Program-made: the position numbers and the translations under genes | Origin: Oegoconia quadripuncta | Taxonomy: Eukaryota > Arthropoda > Insecta > Lepidoptera > Autostichidae | NCBI GenBank assembly: GCA_949316235.1 | Contig: OX438750.1 | Coordinates: forward strand, 18,106,865 to 18,170,864 | Direction: 5' to 3' | DNA: 64,000 nt | In this document: positions 1 through 10,707 of the stretch, in pieces | Layout of the letters: the number at the start of each line of letters is the position of its first letter | How positions within the stretch are numbered: the stretch's first letter is position 1 | The notes under the pieces: generated by a model | Databases searched by the model: none | Told to the model about the DNA's origin: nothing | The model's input: the letters and a program-made list of their open reading frames with translations, nothing else

Positions 1-401
1 TACGACAAAGCATCGAGTTTCTCTTGTTTCACACGTCCCTGGTAATCCTGGTTAATTGTGGTTCCGGTAAAGTGAGTGGTTCCAGCTAGTGTGTGGTTCC
101 TGAAAGAACGAAGCTGTAAAATAGTGACATCTCGGAGAAATAAATAAGAATCCTTGCCCCTAAAATCCTAGGGAAGTCAAGTGCCGCCTACTAGAGGGAA
201 TTTAGATAAGGCCCTCAACGCCCTCTACAACGGGCTCTTGCCAACGCGACCCGTCTCTCTCTCCCGCTGGTGTCGCCACCAAGGGAGTTTGAGTTCAAGT
301 CCGTTGCGCCATCTTCAGGCCTTTCTTCAAACCTGGCACGACTCTCTGCTATACAAAGTGTCTTATAAAATTTTTAACCTAAGATTACATTTTACATAAT
401 C
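1..401. other. No recognised feature
   Basis: The sequence is moderately GC-balanced from 180 to 360, with an open stretch of 72 codons that matches nothing I recognise. It could be the edge of a mobile element continuing to the left of the window. Confidence 0.3.
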
Positions 402-506
402 GTGTATGTGTTTGTGTGTGTGTGTGTGTGATGATATATATGTGTGTATAGTGTGTATCAGCGGTGTGTGTGTGTGTGTATATGTGTGTAGATATATATA
501 TACATC
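402..506. repeat. (TG)n / (TA)n microsatellite
   Basis: A run of TG dinucleotides is interrupted by TATA-rich patches. It is a simple-sequence tract with no coding content. Confidence 0.85.
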
Positions 507-1489
507 AAAAGTTAAAAAAAATCAAAATGGCTGATTAGTTGTCCCAAATTATATGACGAATTAGTGGCGCTAAATTGTACGTCTTCACAATTAAAAACCA
601 AAAATTGCGTTTTATTCTTGACTGTACTAATAAAAAATCGTAATCATAAAATATTATAAAAAAATATACAAAAAAATGTTATCAAAGCAGTGTAGTGATA
701 CAAGTGACTGCAACCAGAACTCAACGTAAAATAGGTGCTAATAGAGCGCTAACAAGTACTTAGTAACATCGCCAAATTAGAATACGGTCACCGTTCGAGA
801 TTCAAATCACGAAATCACCGTATAACGGGTCGGGAGCAAAAAATGTAGGAAAAACGTTAATAGCGTGAGTGTGGTTTCTCTATTTACGGAAGCAGAAGCT
901 ATATACAAATTATAGAGTCGCTGTGTGCGGGTAGAGTGCGGTCAGACGCGATAAAGGGTTAACCCTCTACCGCGAGTACTAGATGCTGGCTTATGATTCT
1001 TATAGTTAGTTGCTAGTTATATAATTAATTAGTTGGTGCAAGATTTGTCAGTGTACTCGTATTTCTCTGCCAGTATGATATGTTATGCCTGTGTATGCCT
1101 AAATAGGTACTTATCAAACTCGCAGAATTTTATAATGATCATCTCGCACTTTTATCATTAACGCCTTATTTTATTATTATAATTTTCAATAGAGGATAGC
1201 ATTGGTATCTTAGCAGGGTATATTGTTCACTTTGTCCCATTCCTCTCTGGCCACAGGAAAATTTAAACTATTTGTACTTTATTATGCTAATAATATTAGT
1301 TTTTTTAATTTTTTTTTTAGTTCTAGTGGGCGATTTTCTGATCGCTTAGTAAGGTGGTTCAAAGTGGCTCGAAAGATGGCGCTAACAGATGGGGCCTCTT
1401 ATTTCTTACATTTTAATTTAATTTCTACGTTGTCCAGAGCCACGCCTAAACTTAAAAACAAAAATATATGTAACAAAAATCGTTAGCCA
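507..1489. other. AT-rich stretch, nothing recognised
   Basis: This block has no convincing reading frame or terminal repeat. The right part, from about 1220, may belong to the LINE-like 3' end that follows. Confidence 0.4.
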
Positions 1490-1672
1490 TTGGAAAGTCG
1501 CCCATACTGTCTTTGGTGGCAGCAACTACTCTACAGGGGGGGACTGAAAATCAGCAACACTGCTGAGTCCCTACCCATTCATCACAATACTGTGGTTCTC
1601 GATTCTATGTATGCTTGTGTTTTTTTTCTTTTTTGTGATGAATAAATACCTTTTATTATTATTATTATTATT
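1490..1672 (+). mobile_element. Probable non-LTR retrotransposon 3' end with (ATT)n tail
   Basis: The segment ends in AATAAA at 1641-1646, followed by about seven ATT units up to 1672. A polyadenylation-type signal directly before a short tandem tail is the usual end of many insect LINE copies. No coding part remains, so the assignment rests on the tail and on a general resemblance to lepidopteran LINE 3' UTRs. Confidence 0.4.
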
Positions 1673-2001
1673 CACGAAGAAGATGTCCCATTTATTGTAT
1701 TGTATATAATTCTGTAAAGTGGTAGTATATGGTACTTTACTATATACTATAATTTAATTTAAAAATCATTCACGACCTTCGAGTAAATTGAAAATGAATT
1801 TACAAAAACGATATTTATTTGTCACAAATTAATTATCTTTTTTGACTTTTCGTAATATTTTTTCACCATTTTGTAGCCCTAGCGGATACGCGTCTTTTAA
1901 GTCCTCAACCACTCGCGTACCTAACAATGGGGGCTACACTGAAGCGATCGAAAAAACATTTGTAATTTTCGACACCGACACTCATCAATACAAGTAGTAT
2001 T
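1673..2001. other. No recognised feature
   Basis: AT-rich unique-looking DNA between two repeats. No reading frame or repeat is seen. Confidence 0.4.
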
Positions 2002-2310
2002 ATATCGGTGGCTCAGCGGTTAAGACTCGGTCTCCCAATTTAGGAGGTCCAGGTTCGATTCCCAGGCAGGCCATGTACCAATGACTTTTTAAATTTAATC
2101 TAATTGCCGCATTTATCCGACTGCTCTTGCACGGTGAAGGCAAACATCGTGAGGAAACCTGCACTTTTTTTTTTTTTTTTATATGAGAGAGAGGCAAATG
2201 AGCCTGCATGCCTGAGAAATAAAAATTCAAAGGCATGAGAAGTCCCCAACCCGCATTGGGCCAGCGTGGTGGACTATGGCCCATACTCCCATTATACGAG
2301 AGGATGTTTA
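2002..2310 (+). mobile_element. SINE-T copy 1 (tRNA-derived SINE)
   Basis: The left end has a Pol III A-box-like GTGGCTCAGCGG at 2008-2019 and a perfect B-box, GGTTCGATTCC, at 2052-2062, 44 bases apart as in tRNA genes. No tRNA acceptor stem closes, so this is a SINE head and not a tRNA gene. The body carries the block GTGAGGAAACCTGCA and a later block, GGCCAGCGTGGTGGACTATGG, which recur at 25720-25981 and partly at 55110-55200. A 39-bp T-rich insert (2164-2202) sits inside it, flanked by CCTGCA on both sides. Confidence 0.7.
2164..2202 (-). mobile_element. Ultra-short retroposed LINE tail inside SINE-T
   Basis: Seventeen T residues (a poly(A) tail on the minus strand) are followed by about 20 bases, the whole flanked by direct copies of CCTGCA (2158-2163 and 2203-2208). 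The uninterrupted SINE-T copy at 25720 lacks this insert at the same place. It looks like a LINE or SINE copy truncated after only about 20 bases of body. Confidence 0.5.
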
Positions 2311-2542
2311 CGGGCTGATGATGTACGAGTATTTTTAATATCTTTCTTCTTTTATTTACCGGGGTCCAAGATATTAAAGTCATTTCAGTAGGTGCCACGT
2401 TCAGCTGTACTGTTGTTGATCATGACTACACAGGAGTTCCAGTAGGAGGATGTGGAGGTAAGTTGAACTACTTTACTGCCGCGAATAGAAAGAACTGTTT
2501 GTTGCATCATATTGGAGAAGACTAAATTATATTATATTAATT

Positions 2543-2812
2543 TCGACACTCAAAAAGAATAGGACCAACCCGTTTGATCCCGTGGGTGTCGTTGAAGACG
2601 AAGGTGTTTTGGTAGAGAAAACACATCTATAGACTTGCACGTTTTAACGGCGATAGGCTCATCCGACATCACGTGTGCATTTCAGTATACTTTGAAAGGT
2701 GAACTGTGTTGTTTCAATCATTAAACTTTTAATGTTTGAAACACCCAAACGCTAATGTTTGGGGTATCTCTGACTACCCTAATTGGGATAGAGGTTGTAA
2801 CGTTATGTATAT
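2543..2812 (+). repeat. Repeat-M copy 1
   Basis: An interspersed repeat seen at least six times in this window. Conserved blocks are GACACTCAAAAAGAATAG near the left end, CCGTGGGTG, a central CGGCGATGGGC-like block, GTGCATTTC, and AACACCCAAACGCTAATG near the right end. It has no coding capacity and resembles a lepidopteran SINE-like repeat. Other copies are at 15370, 24661 (minus), 30249, 50104 (minus, split) and 53800 (minus). Confidence 0.65.
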
Positions 2813-3332
2813 TTGTATTGTATGTACAGAAAGCACCGACTTACCTGACTTCAAACTTGAATGATGTAAAGAAATACGACAACCTGCACTGCCTGTAGCA
2901 TGACAGGCGCGATAAACGTTTATGCCGCGTGAGATAATATTTGACCTGTTGATTCGCTTGGGTGAAATATACAACTATAGCTCCTACATCGCGCGCGACA
3001 ACGAGGTCATGGTACGGGGGCAGGTTGTGTGAGAGCGGTCATATTTTTCTGCCGTACCTACCAATTTAATGCAAAATTTTGAACGGACATACATAGTTTA
3101 ATCAAGTTTCTATCAAAAATATATTAATTTTATTTTAATTGGTGACTAAATGGCTGTAGAAAAGTGAAAATTTCATTAAAATCGGTAAAGTACTGCTAGA
3201 GTTACTAACTAGCTTCTAAACCCAGAAATGTGGGAAGTTGTATAAAAATTAACTTGGTAAGTCGATTTTTTCTGATGACCATATTATTATTTTATAAGAC
3301 CCCAAACCGACGAACATGTGTGAATGAACATT
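2813..3332. other. No recognised feature
   Basis: AT-rich DNA without a supported gene or repeat. The stretch 2900-3020 is slightly GC-richer but shows no motif. Confidence 0.4.
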
Positions 3333-3905
3333 GACGAGCGGTTGGTGTAGTGGATAGTGACCCTGTCAGCGAAACCAACGGTTGCGGGTTCTTTTTTTTT
3401 TTTATGCACAACGGATTGGTACTTTACCTCAATCACACCTGATGTTAAGTGAAGACGAAGTCGAAGGTGGAAGCGTACTGACCCGGAAACCCCAACACAT
3501 TTGGGGGACTGGCTATCTTATCTCTGACAACCGGAATACAACAATGCTATTAACATTGCTGCTTGGCGGCAGATTTAGATAAGATGGTGGTAGCTAGCCA
3601 GGCGGACATTTAAAATTCCCTACTACCAACCAAACCGAGTACTTAGACATGTACCCCGCTGGGGATCGAACCCGCGACCTCCGAATCGTAAACCCAATGT
3701 TGTTTACATTGAGCTACGGAGGCGGTTAAAATCCCGCGAGGGATAAATTTTTGTATGATGAATACGAACATTTATTCCAGAGTCATGGATGTTTACATAA
3801 ATATTTATTTATGTATGTTTATCCGTTTACAAGTAGTACAAGCTTTGCTTAGTTTGAGACTAGATGATTGGTGTAAGTGTCCCAAATATTTATTTATTAT
3901 TTATT
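3333..3905 (+). mobile_element. SINE-B copy split by SINE-A
   Basis: The left half (3333-3391) holds a tRNA-like head, GGTTGGTGTAGTGGATAG, and the start of the B-box GGTTGCGGGTTC. The right half (3724-3905) resumes with AATCCCGCGAGGG and ends in the TATTTATT tail seen in other SINE-B copies. The two halves match the uninterrupted copy at 60590-60820. The inserted SINE-A falls inside the internal Pol III promoter. Confidence 0.7.
3392..3723 (-). mobile_element. SINE-A copy, minus strand
   Basis: Read on the minus strand it begins with GCCTCCGTAGCTCAATG (tRNA-like A-box region) and has the B-box GGTTCGATCCC. It then runs through a conserved body and ends with GTGCATAAA and a poly(A) run, seen here as T's at 3392-3403. 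The copy at 14327-14651 is similar over the full length. Flanking target duplications are short and imperfect. Confidence 0.75.
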
Positions 3906-4559
3906 TAAAAATAAAATGAAGCAGAAGAGGTAAAATCTCCATAGATTTAGATAGATAAGATCCCGTAGCTACCCCTACGGGAAACAGGCGTGACTTAATG
4001 TATATAAGACCTAATGTTAGCACATGAAAGCAAATAAATTAATATGAATATGCTTTACCACCGAGCATTCAGAACCGAGAAATTTTTTATAGTTATTTTT
4101 ATCCTAACCAGGTTTAGAAATCTTATGCAGTCGCCACATGCAACAGTGACCGAATTCTTAACGTATTACGCTAACAAATTATTAAGGTGATAATTATAAT
4201 AACACAAGTACTTAGAAAAACAGGTTTTTTCTTCAGAAAACCGATAATGTACTGCGAATTTCCAATAGTCAATATTATCATATAAGTTACGTTAGTATTC
4301 TATGACACAAACTTGAACAAGTATTTACGTCACAGTTGTTGATATAGATAATAAGAATATCTATTACGTCGTAGATATCAAATACGTCGCGGATTACCCA
4401 TGTATTCGTCACTACGTAGGCTGCGTCGTCTTATTGAGTCACAGATGAATATTGATAATATGCCAAAATAGAATTAGTCCTCGTCTTCGAGATGATTGGT
4501 TTTTCCTATTACAAATATAGAATTTTGTATGCTTATGATTATTGGGTATCGATGTTTAA
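3906..4559. other. AT-rich stretch, nothing recognised
   Basis: This region shows several weak direct repeats of TACGTC-type words around 4360-4420, but no gene, TIR or SINE could be supported. Confidence 0.4.
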
Positions 4560-5465
4560 TAAAGAATGACCTAACACACTTTTTAGGGAAATAACGAAAA
4601 ATGTTGTATAGAAGACATTTCCCCATAAACAAACAGCCTATTAAAGTCCATGCCACCAAAATAAGAATTAAGCATGAAGAGTTGGACGTTGTGGACACAA
4701 CTGTATTCCTTGGTATGACTTTAGATTCTCGGTTACAGTGGGAATCCCATATTAAAAAAGTAATGAAAAGACTCAGTTCTGCCGCATATGCAGTTAAGAA
4801 AATTCGAAATATCTGTGATACTGAAACAGCGCGCTCAGTCCACTTCAGCTACTTTCACAGCTTGATGTCATATGGTATCTTGCTGTGGGGAAACGCTGCT
4901 GATACAGATAGCATTTTGTCTTGCAGAAACGAGCTATTCGTGCAATTTATAAATTAAGGTCAAGAGATACATTAAGACAAATATTTAAAGAAATTAATAT
5001 TTTAACATATGAAAATCTTGTATATGTTAAGAGAAATATATATTCATTCGAGAAACATTGTGACCGACATAATGTCAATACAAGGAGCAAAAATCAATTA
5101 GCTGTACCTTTTAGTAAACTAGGATATACGGAATCTTCAGCTTAATAAATTTAAACTTATTATAAAACAAAAATTATGTAAAAAGGGATATTACAAAATT
5201 TCAGACTACATTAATGAAAGTAATCCATGAGATTAAACGGCTCCTCTACACGATATATAAAAATTGTTGTAACCTTTCTTGATTGTAAATGATTGATTGA
5301 AAAGAGATAAACCCTCTGAGTTTCTCGCCAGCTCATCTCAGTAGTGGTCGCGTTCCGAGCTAGTGGTAGTTTAAAAAACAAATGACGTTCATCAGTGCAT
5401 ATTGTATTGCCTAAATGAATAAACGATTTTCATTTCATTTCATTTCATTTCATTTCATTTCATAT
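4560..5465 (+). mobile_element. 5'-truncated LINE copy (jockey/CR1-like) with (ATTTC)n tail
   Basis: The coding part is the C-terminal region of a non-LTR retrotransposon reverse-transcriptase protein, followed by a 3' UTR. An AATAAA-type signal at 5418-5423 precedes a tandem (ATTTC)n tail at 5429-5462. A second member of the same family, with the same C-terminal residues, is split around the pogo-like element at 56826-59285. Everything upstream of the RT C-terminus is missing, as expected for 5'-truncated target-primed insertion. Confidence 0.8.
4646..5226 (+). pseudogene. LINE reverse transcriptase C-terminal fragment, frameshifted
   Basis: The first segment translates to a peptide with VDTTVFLGMTLDSRLQWESH, then a YFHSLMSYGILLWG motif, typical of the region after the catalytic domain in jockey/CR1-type LINEs. 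Near 4917 a one-base loss shifts the frame. The second segment continues with QKRAIRAIYKLRSRD and a CDRHNVNTRSKNQLAVP block. A further break near 5146 separates the last piece, which contains KLCKKGYYKI and ends near 5226. In an intact element this region belongs to ORF2. Here it cannot yield a working enzyme. Confidence in the family type is good; the exact clade is uncertain. Confidence 0.8.
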
Positions 5466-6389
5466 ATACCTCGCCCTGGGCGCGATTTGCATCTCTTTCC
5501 CTGGAAGGGTCATGTTGAGCAGGCGGCTTGGTATTGGTTGTATAATGGTTGTTACAGGTATCATAGCGACTAACCTACAGTTCGCTGTATAGGTTTGCCG
5601 CTTCGAGAACTTGAAGTACTTTCCCTGCAGTGATAGTTTTTATCTCATTCGGATGAAGGTAATGCCACCCATTTAATCGTTAAATGTTTTAGTGTGGTTA
5701 TGAGCAACTTTTGTTATTTGTCCTAATATTTGTTTCAGACTACCGTATGGGTGGTGTATGTATTTCTGTTTGTATTAACTCCTCCATATGAGCTTAACTT
5801 TGGTATTACACGCTTAATTATTGAATCTTTTGTAATGGATGACTTTCCAAATAAATATTTAAATTAATGTTTATTTATAGTATGAATTTATAAGTGGCAC
5901 ATTGCATGTAAATGTATTTGTATTTAATGTTACAGTTGATTCTATATGTATAATGATAAAAATAAAATAAAACAAACGGGCCAAGTGCATGTCGGGCCAC
6001 ATACAGTATAGGATTCCGTAGCTGCCCGTCACAGTATTCGAATTTAGGGTTTTTTGATGTTTGATAAATAATTTTAAATGGAAAGTAGCTACTTATGTTT
6101 TTCAACTATTACTCATTAACTTGCAAAGCCTACTTAGCTGTGAGAGTTTTCCTTTCAACGGTATATATAATAGCCCTTCCGTATTTTTTTTTACGTATCC
6201 AAAAACAAGCGTTTAAATTAGACTTACACTTGACTCCGACAAAAGTTATATTTTATATCCCTAAATAGCATAACTGTTCAAGTAAAAGAAACATCTCCAC
6301 TTTATTCCCTACACCAAATTTCTGCTTTCTAGTACCTCTTCTAGTTCTACTCTACTGTCGCGCTCGCCCCACCGCCTGGTGATGCTGAA
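5466..6389. other. AT-rich stretch, nothing recognised
   Basis: No supported gene. The segment around 5960-6050 resembles generic lepidopteran repeat text (a GGATTCCGTAGCTG-like word) but no boundary could be set. Confidence 0.35.
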
Positions 6390-6552
6390 AAAGGTCTATA
6401 GACCTACCAGCACGTTCTGGTCTAAAAAAAAATCTTCCTCTGAGCTAAGCTGTGGACATCTGTCTGTCTGTGGATGGACATGGTGTTCCTTGTGGACTAC
6501 GGCACCATTTATGGCACGGACCATTGAATGCACAATATCATTTTTTAAATGA

Positions 6553-6690
6553 CATTGGTGTCGACTCGGATGTACACCAACTAAACTAAAACCAGTTTGT
6601 AAGATACTGTTCCAGGGAGAAAGAGACAGCACTACTTTAAAACTGATTTTAGTTTAGTTTAGTTGGTATACATCCGAATCGACACCAATG
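6553..6690. mobile_element. Foldback MITE with about 48-bp arms
   Basis: The left arm starts CATTGGTGTCGACTCGGATG (6553) and the right arm ends in its near-complement at 6690. Both arms carry CTAAACTAAAA / TTTTAGTTTAG, and the spacer is about 40 bp. A degenerate relative occurs at 56582-56715, where GACAG..ACTTAAAACTGG matches the spacer side. It has no coding capacity. Confidence 0.65.
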
Positions 6691-6819
6691 TGTATTCAAT
6701 GATACGTACCATTTGATTTGGAATAAGTGACCAGTCACGAGCCTTTTTATAACTCTATTTAAGAGACATCTTCTGGGAAAAAGAACTTGAAATCATTACA
6801 TATAAGAATTCACTCAATC

Positions 6820-7030
6820 CTAGATAAAGTGACGCCATCGGTTAACCCCCAAGTTATTTGGAGGATGTGTTGTCGATTTCAAACAGCTGTATCACAACAA
6901 TGCTATCAACATTATTGCTTCGCAGCATACTTTGAGACTGTGGTAGATATGCAGGCGGACATTAAAACATACCCTATGACCAACCAAAACGAGGGTAATT
7001 TAACCCGCGGACATCCGTTTTGTAAACCTT
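6820..7030 (-). mobile_element. Degenerate SINE-A remnant
   Basis: Spaced matches to the SINE-A body remain in order on the minus strand: ACAACAATGCTAT, GGCGGACATT and ACCAACCAAA. Both the head and the tail are eroded. Confidence 0.4.
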
Positions 7031-7630
7031 AGAATAAAATGTGAGTGGATTTAACGTCTTATAATCGAAGTCAAAAATTATTTATTTGTGGATACAGTCT
7101 GAAACAGATGAACCTAGAAATGTAGGCCGGGAATGTATGTCCGATTATGTTGCCGATTGTCTGATCAGGTTAGAAATCATTCATTCATTGTATACGAGTG
7201 TCAAACGACGACATACGTAATGCAGCAACTTACTTGTTGATCGTATAGGTACCTACACTCGATACATGCACGATTCTTACGTCAGACTTTTTCTGAAGTC
7301 AGCTATTATCCCGATTTCCTGTATGCGGAGCAGAAATAAAAAAATACTGTTACATATTTTTTAAAAATTGAAAATTGATAATATTTGCTCGTGTTGACGC
7401 GGAAAAAACCGATAATAAAACCGTACGCACCTCGGCGCTGTTTCCGATCCGACTATCGGATCGGACGTGTATTGAATGTTTAAACACAACTATGGCTCCA
7501 ACGCCGTCTGATCAGTCTATCGGATCCGACTATCAGAAGGAAAAATCTGACGTATGTTCCCAGACATTATAAAAATCAAAGCTTTCCCAGGGAATCAAGA
7601 ATGTTTTTCGATAGTGCTAAAATATTGTGC
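7031..7630. other. No recognised feature
   Basis: No supported gene or repeat. Two nearby words, TCGGATCGGA and TCGGATCCGA, at 7455-7535 give a weak inverted arrangement. Confidence 0.35.
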
Positions 7631-7644
7631 TGTAACTAATAAAA

Positions 7645-7910
7645 GACTGCCGGTCTCACTGAAGATCACCTATTTATTCCGTTTGGCGTAGAAACCCTTG
7701 GGCAGTGGGGACCAGGTGCTCACGGTCATTTTAGAGAGTCATCTGGGCGTCTGGTTGGCATCGGACAATCGGAACGCTGGCCAATACTTCGGTCAAAGAA
7801 TTAGCCTTGCTATACAGCGAGGCAACGCGGCCTGCCTTCTGGGTACAATTCCACCAATCAGGGACTTGAGGCTTGTTTCTATTTGTGACTTTAAAAAAAA
7901 AATCTAATTT
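7645..7910 (+). pseudogene. LINE ORF C-terminal fragment
   Basis: One frame reads HLFIPFGVETLGQWGPGA. After a frameshift the next reads GQRISLAIQRGNAACLLGT. The order 'VETLG ... QRISLAIQRGNAA' is a recurrent C-terminal signature of a class of non-LTR retrotransposon proteins. A short A-run follows at 7891-7901. It is a broken, 5'-truncated copy. Confidence 0.6.
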
Positions 7911-8851
7911 AACTAACTTAATGCATATTATGTAGACCTGTAAAGGTTTAACTGTTTCCGACTGTACACAGGGCAGAGAGAGAGTTTTTGTAGCGATGCT
8001 TTATTCAAATCGAGACTCTTAGGCCCGTATTTAAGAATATTGCTCAAGCGTAGATCAGCGCTTAGAAAGAGATACCGCTATACAAGTTACATAAAGCTGG
8101 CCGTTTTTAACTGCCCTCAAGCTGAGATCTCTACTTGAGTAACATTCTGTAATATGGGCCTTAAAGTTAACATATACCTTGCGGTTGAACGTATTAGGTG
8201 ACATAGCTGGAGTTCGAATTCGCCACTACTGCAATTCAAGTACTAGGCAGGACAGTTTGATCAAAGGTAAAAAAAAAGTATATACTTAACCACTTGCATA
8301 TTCTTGTTTATTTTTTTTCAATCCTAATTGTTTATTTGCGAGTATACAGTTCAAAAAGATAAAAGCTAGCATACTCGTATTTAGTACTTACATGTATTCA
8401 ACATGCATGCAGGTGTGCAAAGTTTACTAAACATGCTCACAATCAAAATATTCCTTAACACTATAAAAACAATTCTTCTGGAGTCATTTAATTAATTTTG
8501 TCTTGAATCTATTATTATTTGTTTCACATTTAATTTCATTAGGCAGACTATTGTACAGTACAATAAATTGTACTGTATTTATTGTATTGTATTTATTGAA
8601 TTAAATATATTTTTGTATATTTTTTGTTCTATTTTCTCTTTTACGTTCCCCAAATACTTACTGGCAGTACTGGGATTCCCCAGACATGATGCTCAAAAAT
8701 TTATTAAGAAGACATTGACGAAGTCTTCTTTAGACTTAGATGAAGAACCTAAGTCTTTCCGTGTGCATATAATTATGTTCATAGTAACAGGAGGTTCGAC
8801 ATGTGACCTCCGAATTCTGCACCTAAACACCTATCACCGCTACAGGCTGAA
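7911..8851. other. AT-rich stretch, nothing recognised
   Basis: Intervening DNA up to the mariner-like element. A short A-run lies near 8270 but no feature is supported. Confidence 0.4.
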
Positions 8852-8855
8852 TATA

Positions 8856-9123
8856 CAGGGCGTCCCAAAGTTATGGGACATGAAGGGGAAGTACCTTAAA
8901 TATCGTAGATAGTGAATTTTGCTCAAAGAAGACTTTATGTTATTTTTAAAAGTTAGTAATTCTGCATTCATAGATTTTCTAAAAATTACTTGCTTCGGCT
9001 GGGAATCGAACCGACTTAAATGTGAAAAAAAAAACACCCTACTTTTATGATGCCAATCGAAAGAATAGCTAAAAAATAATAACTCTGCCTAAGTAACATA
9101 GTATTTTAAAAGAAAGGAACAAC
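8856..9123 (+). repeat. 5' terminal inverted repeat of mariner-like element
   Basis: Pairs with 10708-10974. Within it, on the minus strand, lies GGTTCGATTCCCAGCCGA, which matches a Pol III B-box and T-arm. Confidence 0.92.
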
Positions 9124-9567
9124 ATAAAATGATTGAGTCAAATTTCAAGAAAGTTATTTATTGCCGACGACGTTCGAAAAGTAGCGATATTATCATTCCA
9201 AAGATAGCATTGATTATTCGTAAATAAGTACCCACTTCATAAAATAGGTACTAACATAGTTTTCCTTATTATAAGTGCACGTGTAGATGAAATGATAAAA
9301 CTTGTATTTCAATACGTCCTCTGTAAGCTAGACAGAAGGCAAATTAAAAACAAAAATAAATAATTTATAATTTGAAAATGGAACAGTTTATGACAGCGTT
9401 TGTTTGAATGCATACTTTTTAAGATATTTTAAAAAGAAGTGATATTTTTAAATGTTGTTCTTAAATTTGAAAATGGAACAGTATGTGCGAGCGTTTGTTT
9501 TTCGGATATTGATCTGTTTAGTCTCAATTCACTTACACAAGTGTTATTGTGTTAATTTATTGCGAAC

Positions 9568-10629
9568 ATGGCATATCAAGTAAGTTTTGATCTAATGGAA
9601 GCATATTTTTTGAACGATAAAGATATCTCTAGAAGTTTGCGGTGGTATGGCGTAAAATATCCTGATAGACAAATACCGTCTCGTAAAGTTTTGAAAAGGC
9701 TTGTGAACAATTTGAAAACTCTGGGACGTTTCGATAAACGCCCAAGAGAACCACAGCAAGAAAACCATACGATCAACGACGAAGAACTTGGTATTTTAAT
9801 TTACTTTTCGGCTTTTCCGAAAGCATCGGTGAGAGAAGGAGAACATGAAATTGGAGTTTCAAAAAGTAAAATACACCGTGTATTAAAAAAACACGGTTTT
9901 AAGAGTTATGTTGAAGGACGATTGGTTCAAAAATTACTTCCGGGCGATACAGAAAGGAGAAAAAATTTCTGTCTTGATATCCAGGCACGATTGCTCGAAG
10001 ATCCAAATTTTTTGGATAATATTATTTGGACAGACGAATCTAACTTTAGCAATAACGGTATGTATAACCGCAACAATAATCGTATTTGGTCTAAAGAAAA
10101 TCCCCTACGAGTGACTGAAACTAATAACCAAGTGCGTTTTTCACTCAACTGTTGGTGCGGACTTTTAAAAAACCGGGTTTTCTTAATCCATTTTTACCAA
10201 GGAACCTTGAACACAGAAAAGTATTTAGGAATACTTCAAATTTTAAGGGATAAGATAAGAAACCATTCCGCGGCGGAGCAAGAAAACTTAATTTTCCAAC
10301 AAGATGGAGCTCCGGCTCATAATAGTCGGAGAGCAGCAGATTTTCTAAATGAATGTTTTCCTACATGGATTGGTACAAATGGACCGATTAGATGGCCGGC
10401 CAGATCCCCGGACCTCACACCATTAGATTTCTTCTTTTGGGGATACGTGAAAGATATGCTATACAAAAAGCGATACGAGAACGTAGGCGAGTTGCAAACA
10501 GAATTGTGCCATATCACATCGAGTGTTCACCATAAAATGATTAGAAAATCAACAGGCAGCGGGCTCATTAAAAGATTGGCGATTTGCGTAAGACAAGAGG
10601 GATCACATTTTGAGCATTTAATTAATTAA
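9568..10629 (+). CDS. Mariner-like (IS630-Tc1-mariner) DDD transposase, 353 aa
   Basis: This enzyme would bind the TIRs in the nucleus and cut and join the element at TA sites. The N-terminal about 80 residues form a helix-rich DNA-binding region with the pattern RWYGVKYPDRQIPSRKV, like the DUF4817-type head found in some arthropod transposases. A second HTH-like segment, VSKSKIHRVLKKHGF, follows near residues 95-115. The catalytic triad is visible: D156 in WTDESNF, D246 in FQQDGAPAH and D287 in SPDLTPLDF. That leaves 40 residues between the last two aspartates, longer than the 34 of classical mariner. The start at 9568 has a good context (GAACATGG) and precedes the conserved head. No frameshift or stop is present, so this is the one protein in the window likely to be functional. 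Confidence 0.9.
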   Translation: MAYQVSFDLMEAYFLNDKDISRSLRWYGVKYPDRQIPSRKVLKRLVNNLKTLGRFDKRPREPQQENHTINDEELGILIYFSAFPKASVREGEHEIGVSKSKIHRVLKKHGFKSYVEGRLVQKLLPGDTERRKNFCLDIQARLLEDPNFLDNIIWTDESNFSNNGMYNRNNNRIWSKENPLRVTETNNQVRFSLNCWCGLLKNRVFLIHFYQGTLNTEKYLGILQILRDKIRNHSAAEQENLIFQQDGAPAHNSRRAADFLNECFPTWIGTNGPIRWPARSPDLTPLDFFFWGYVKDMLYKKRYENVGELQTELCHITSSVHHKMIRKSTGSGLIKRLAICVRQEGSHFEHLIN

Positions 10630-10707
10630 TTTACAAAAAAATACCTACTTAATTGACTACGGCAGTTTCATGTATGTTTTTTATTTGATTAAAATGATTA
10701 ATTTCAC

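Noticed and set aside
2002..2075. Possible tRNA gene
   Set aside because: A- and B-boxes are present but no cloverleaf acceptor stem forms, and the sequence continues into a dispersed SINE body.
8840..9037. Conserved-looking 65-residue frame repeated at 8840, 10811, 31883 and 32575
   Set aside because: All four are translations of the mariner-like TIRs, so their conservation reflects the TIR and not a protein.
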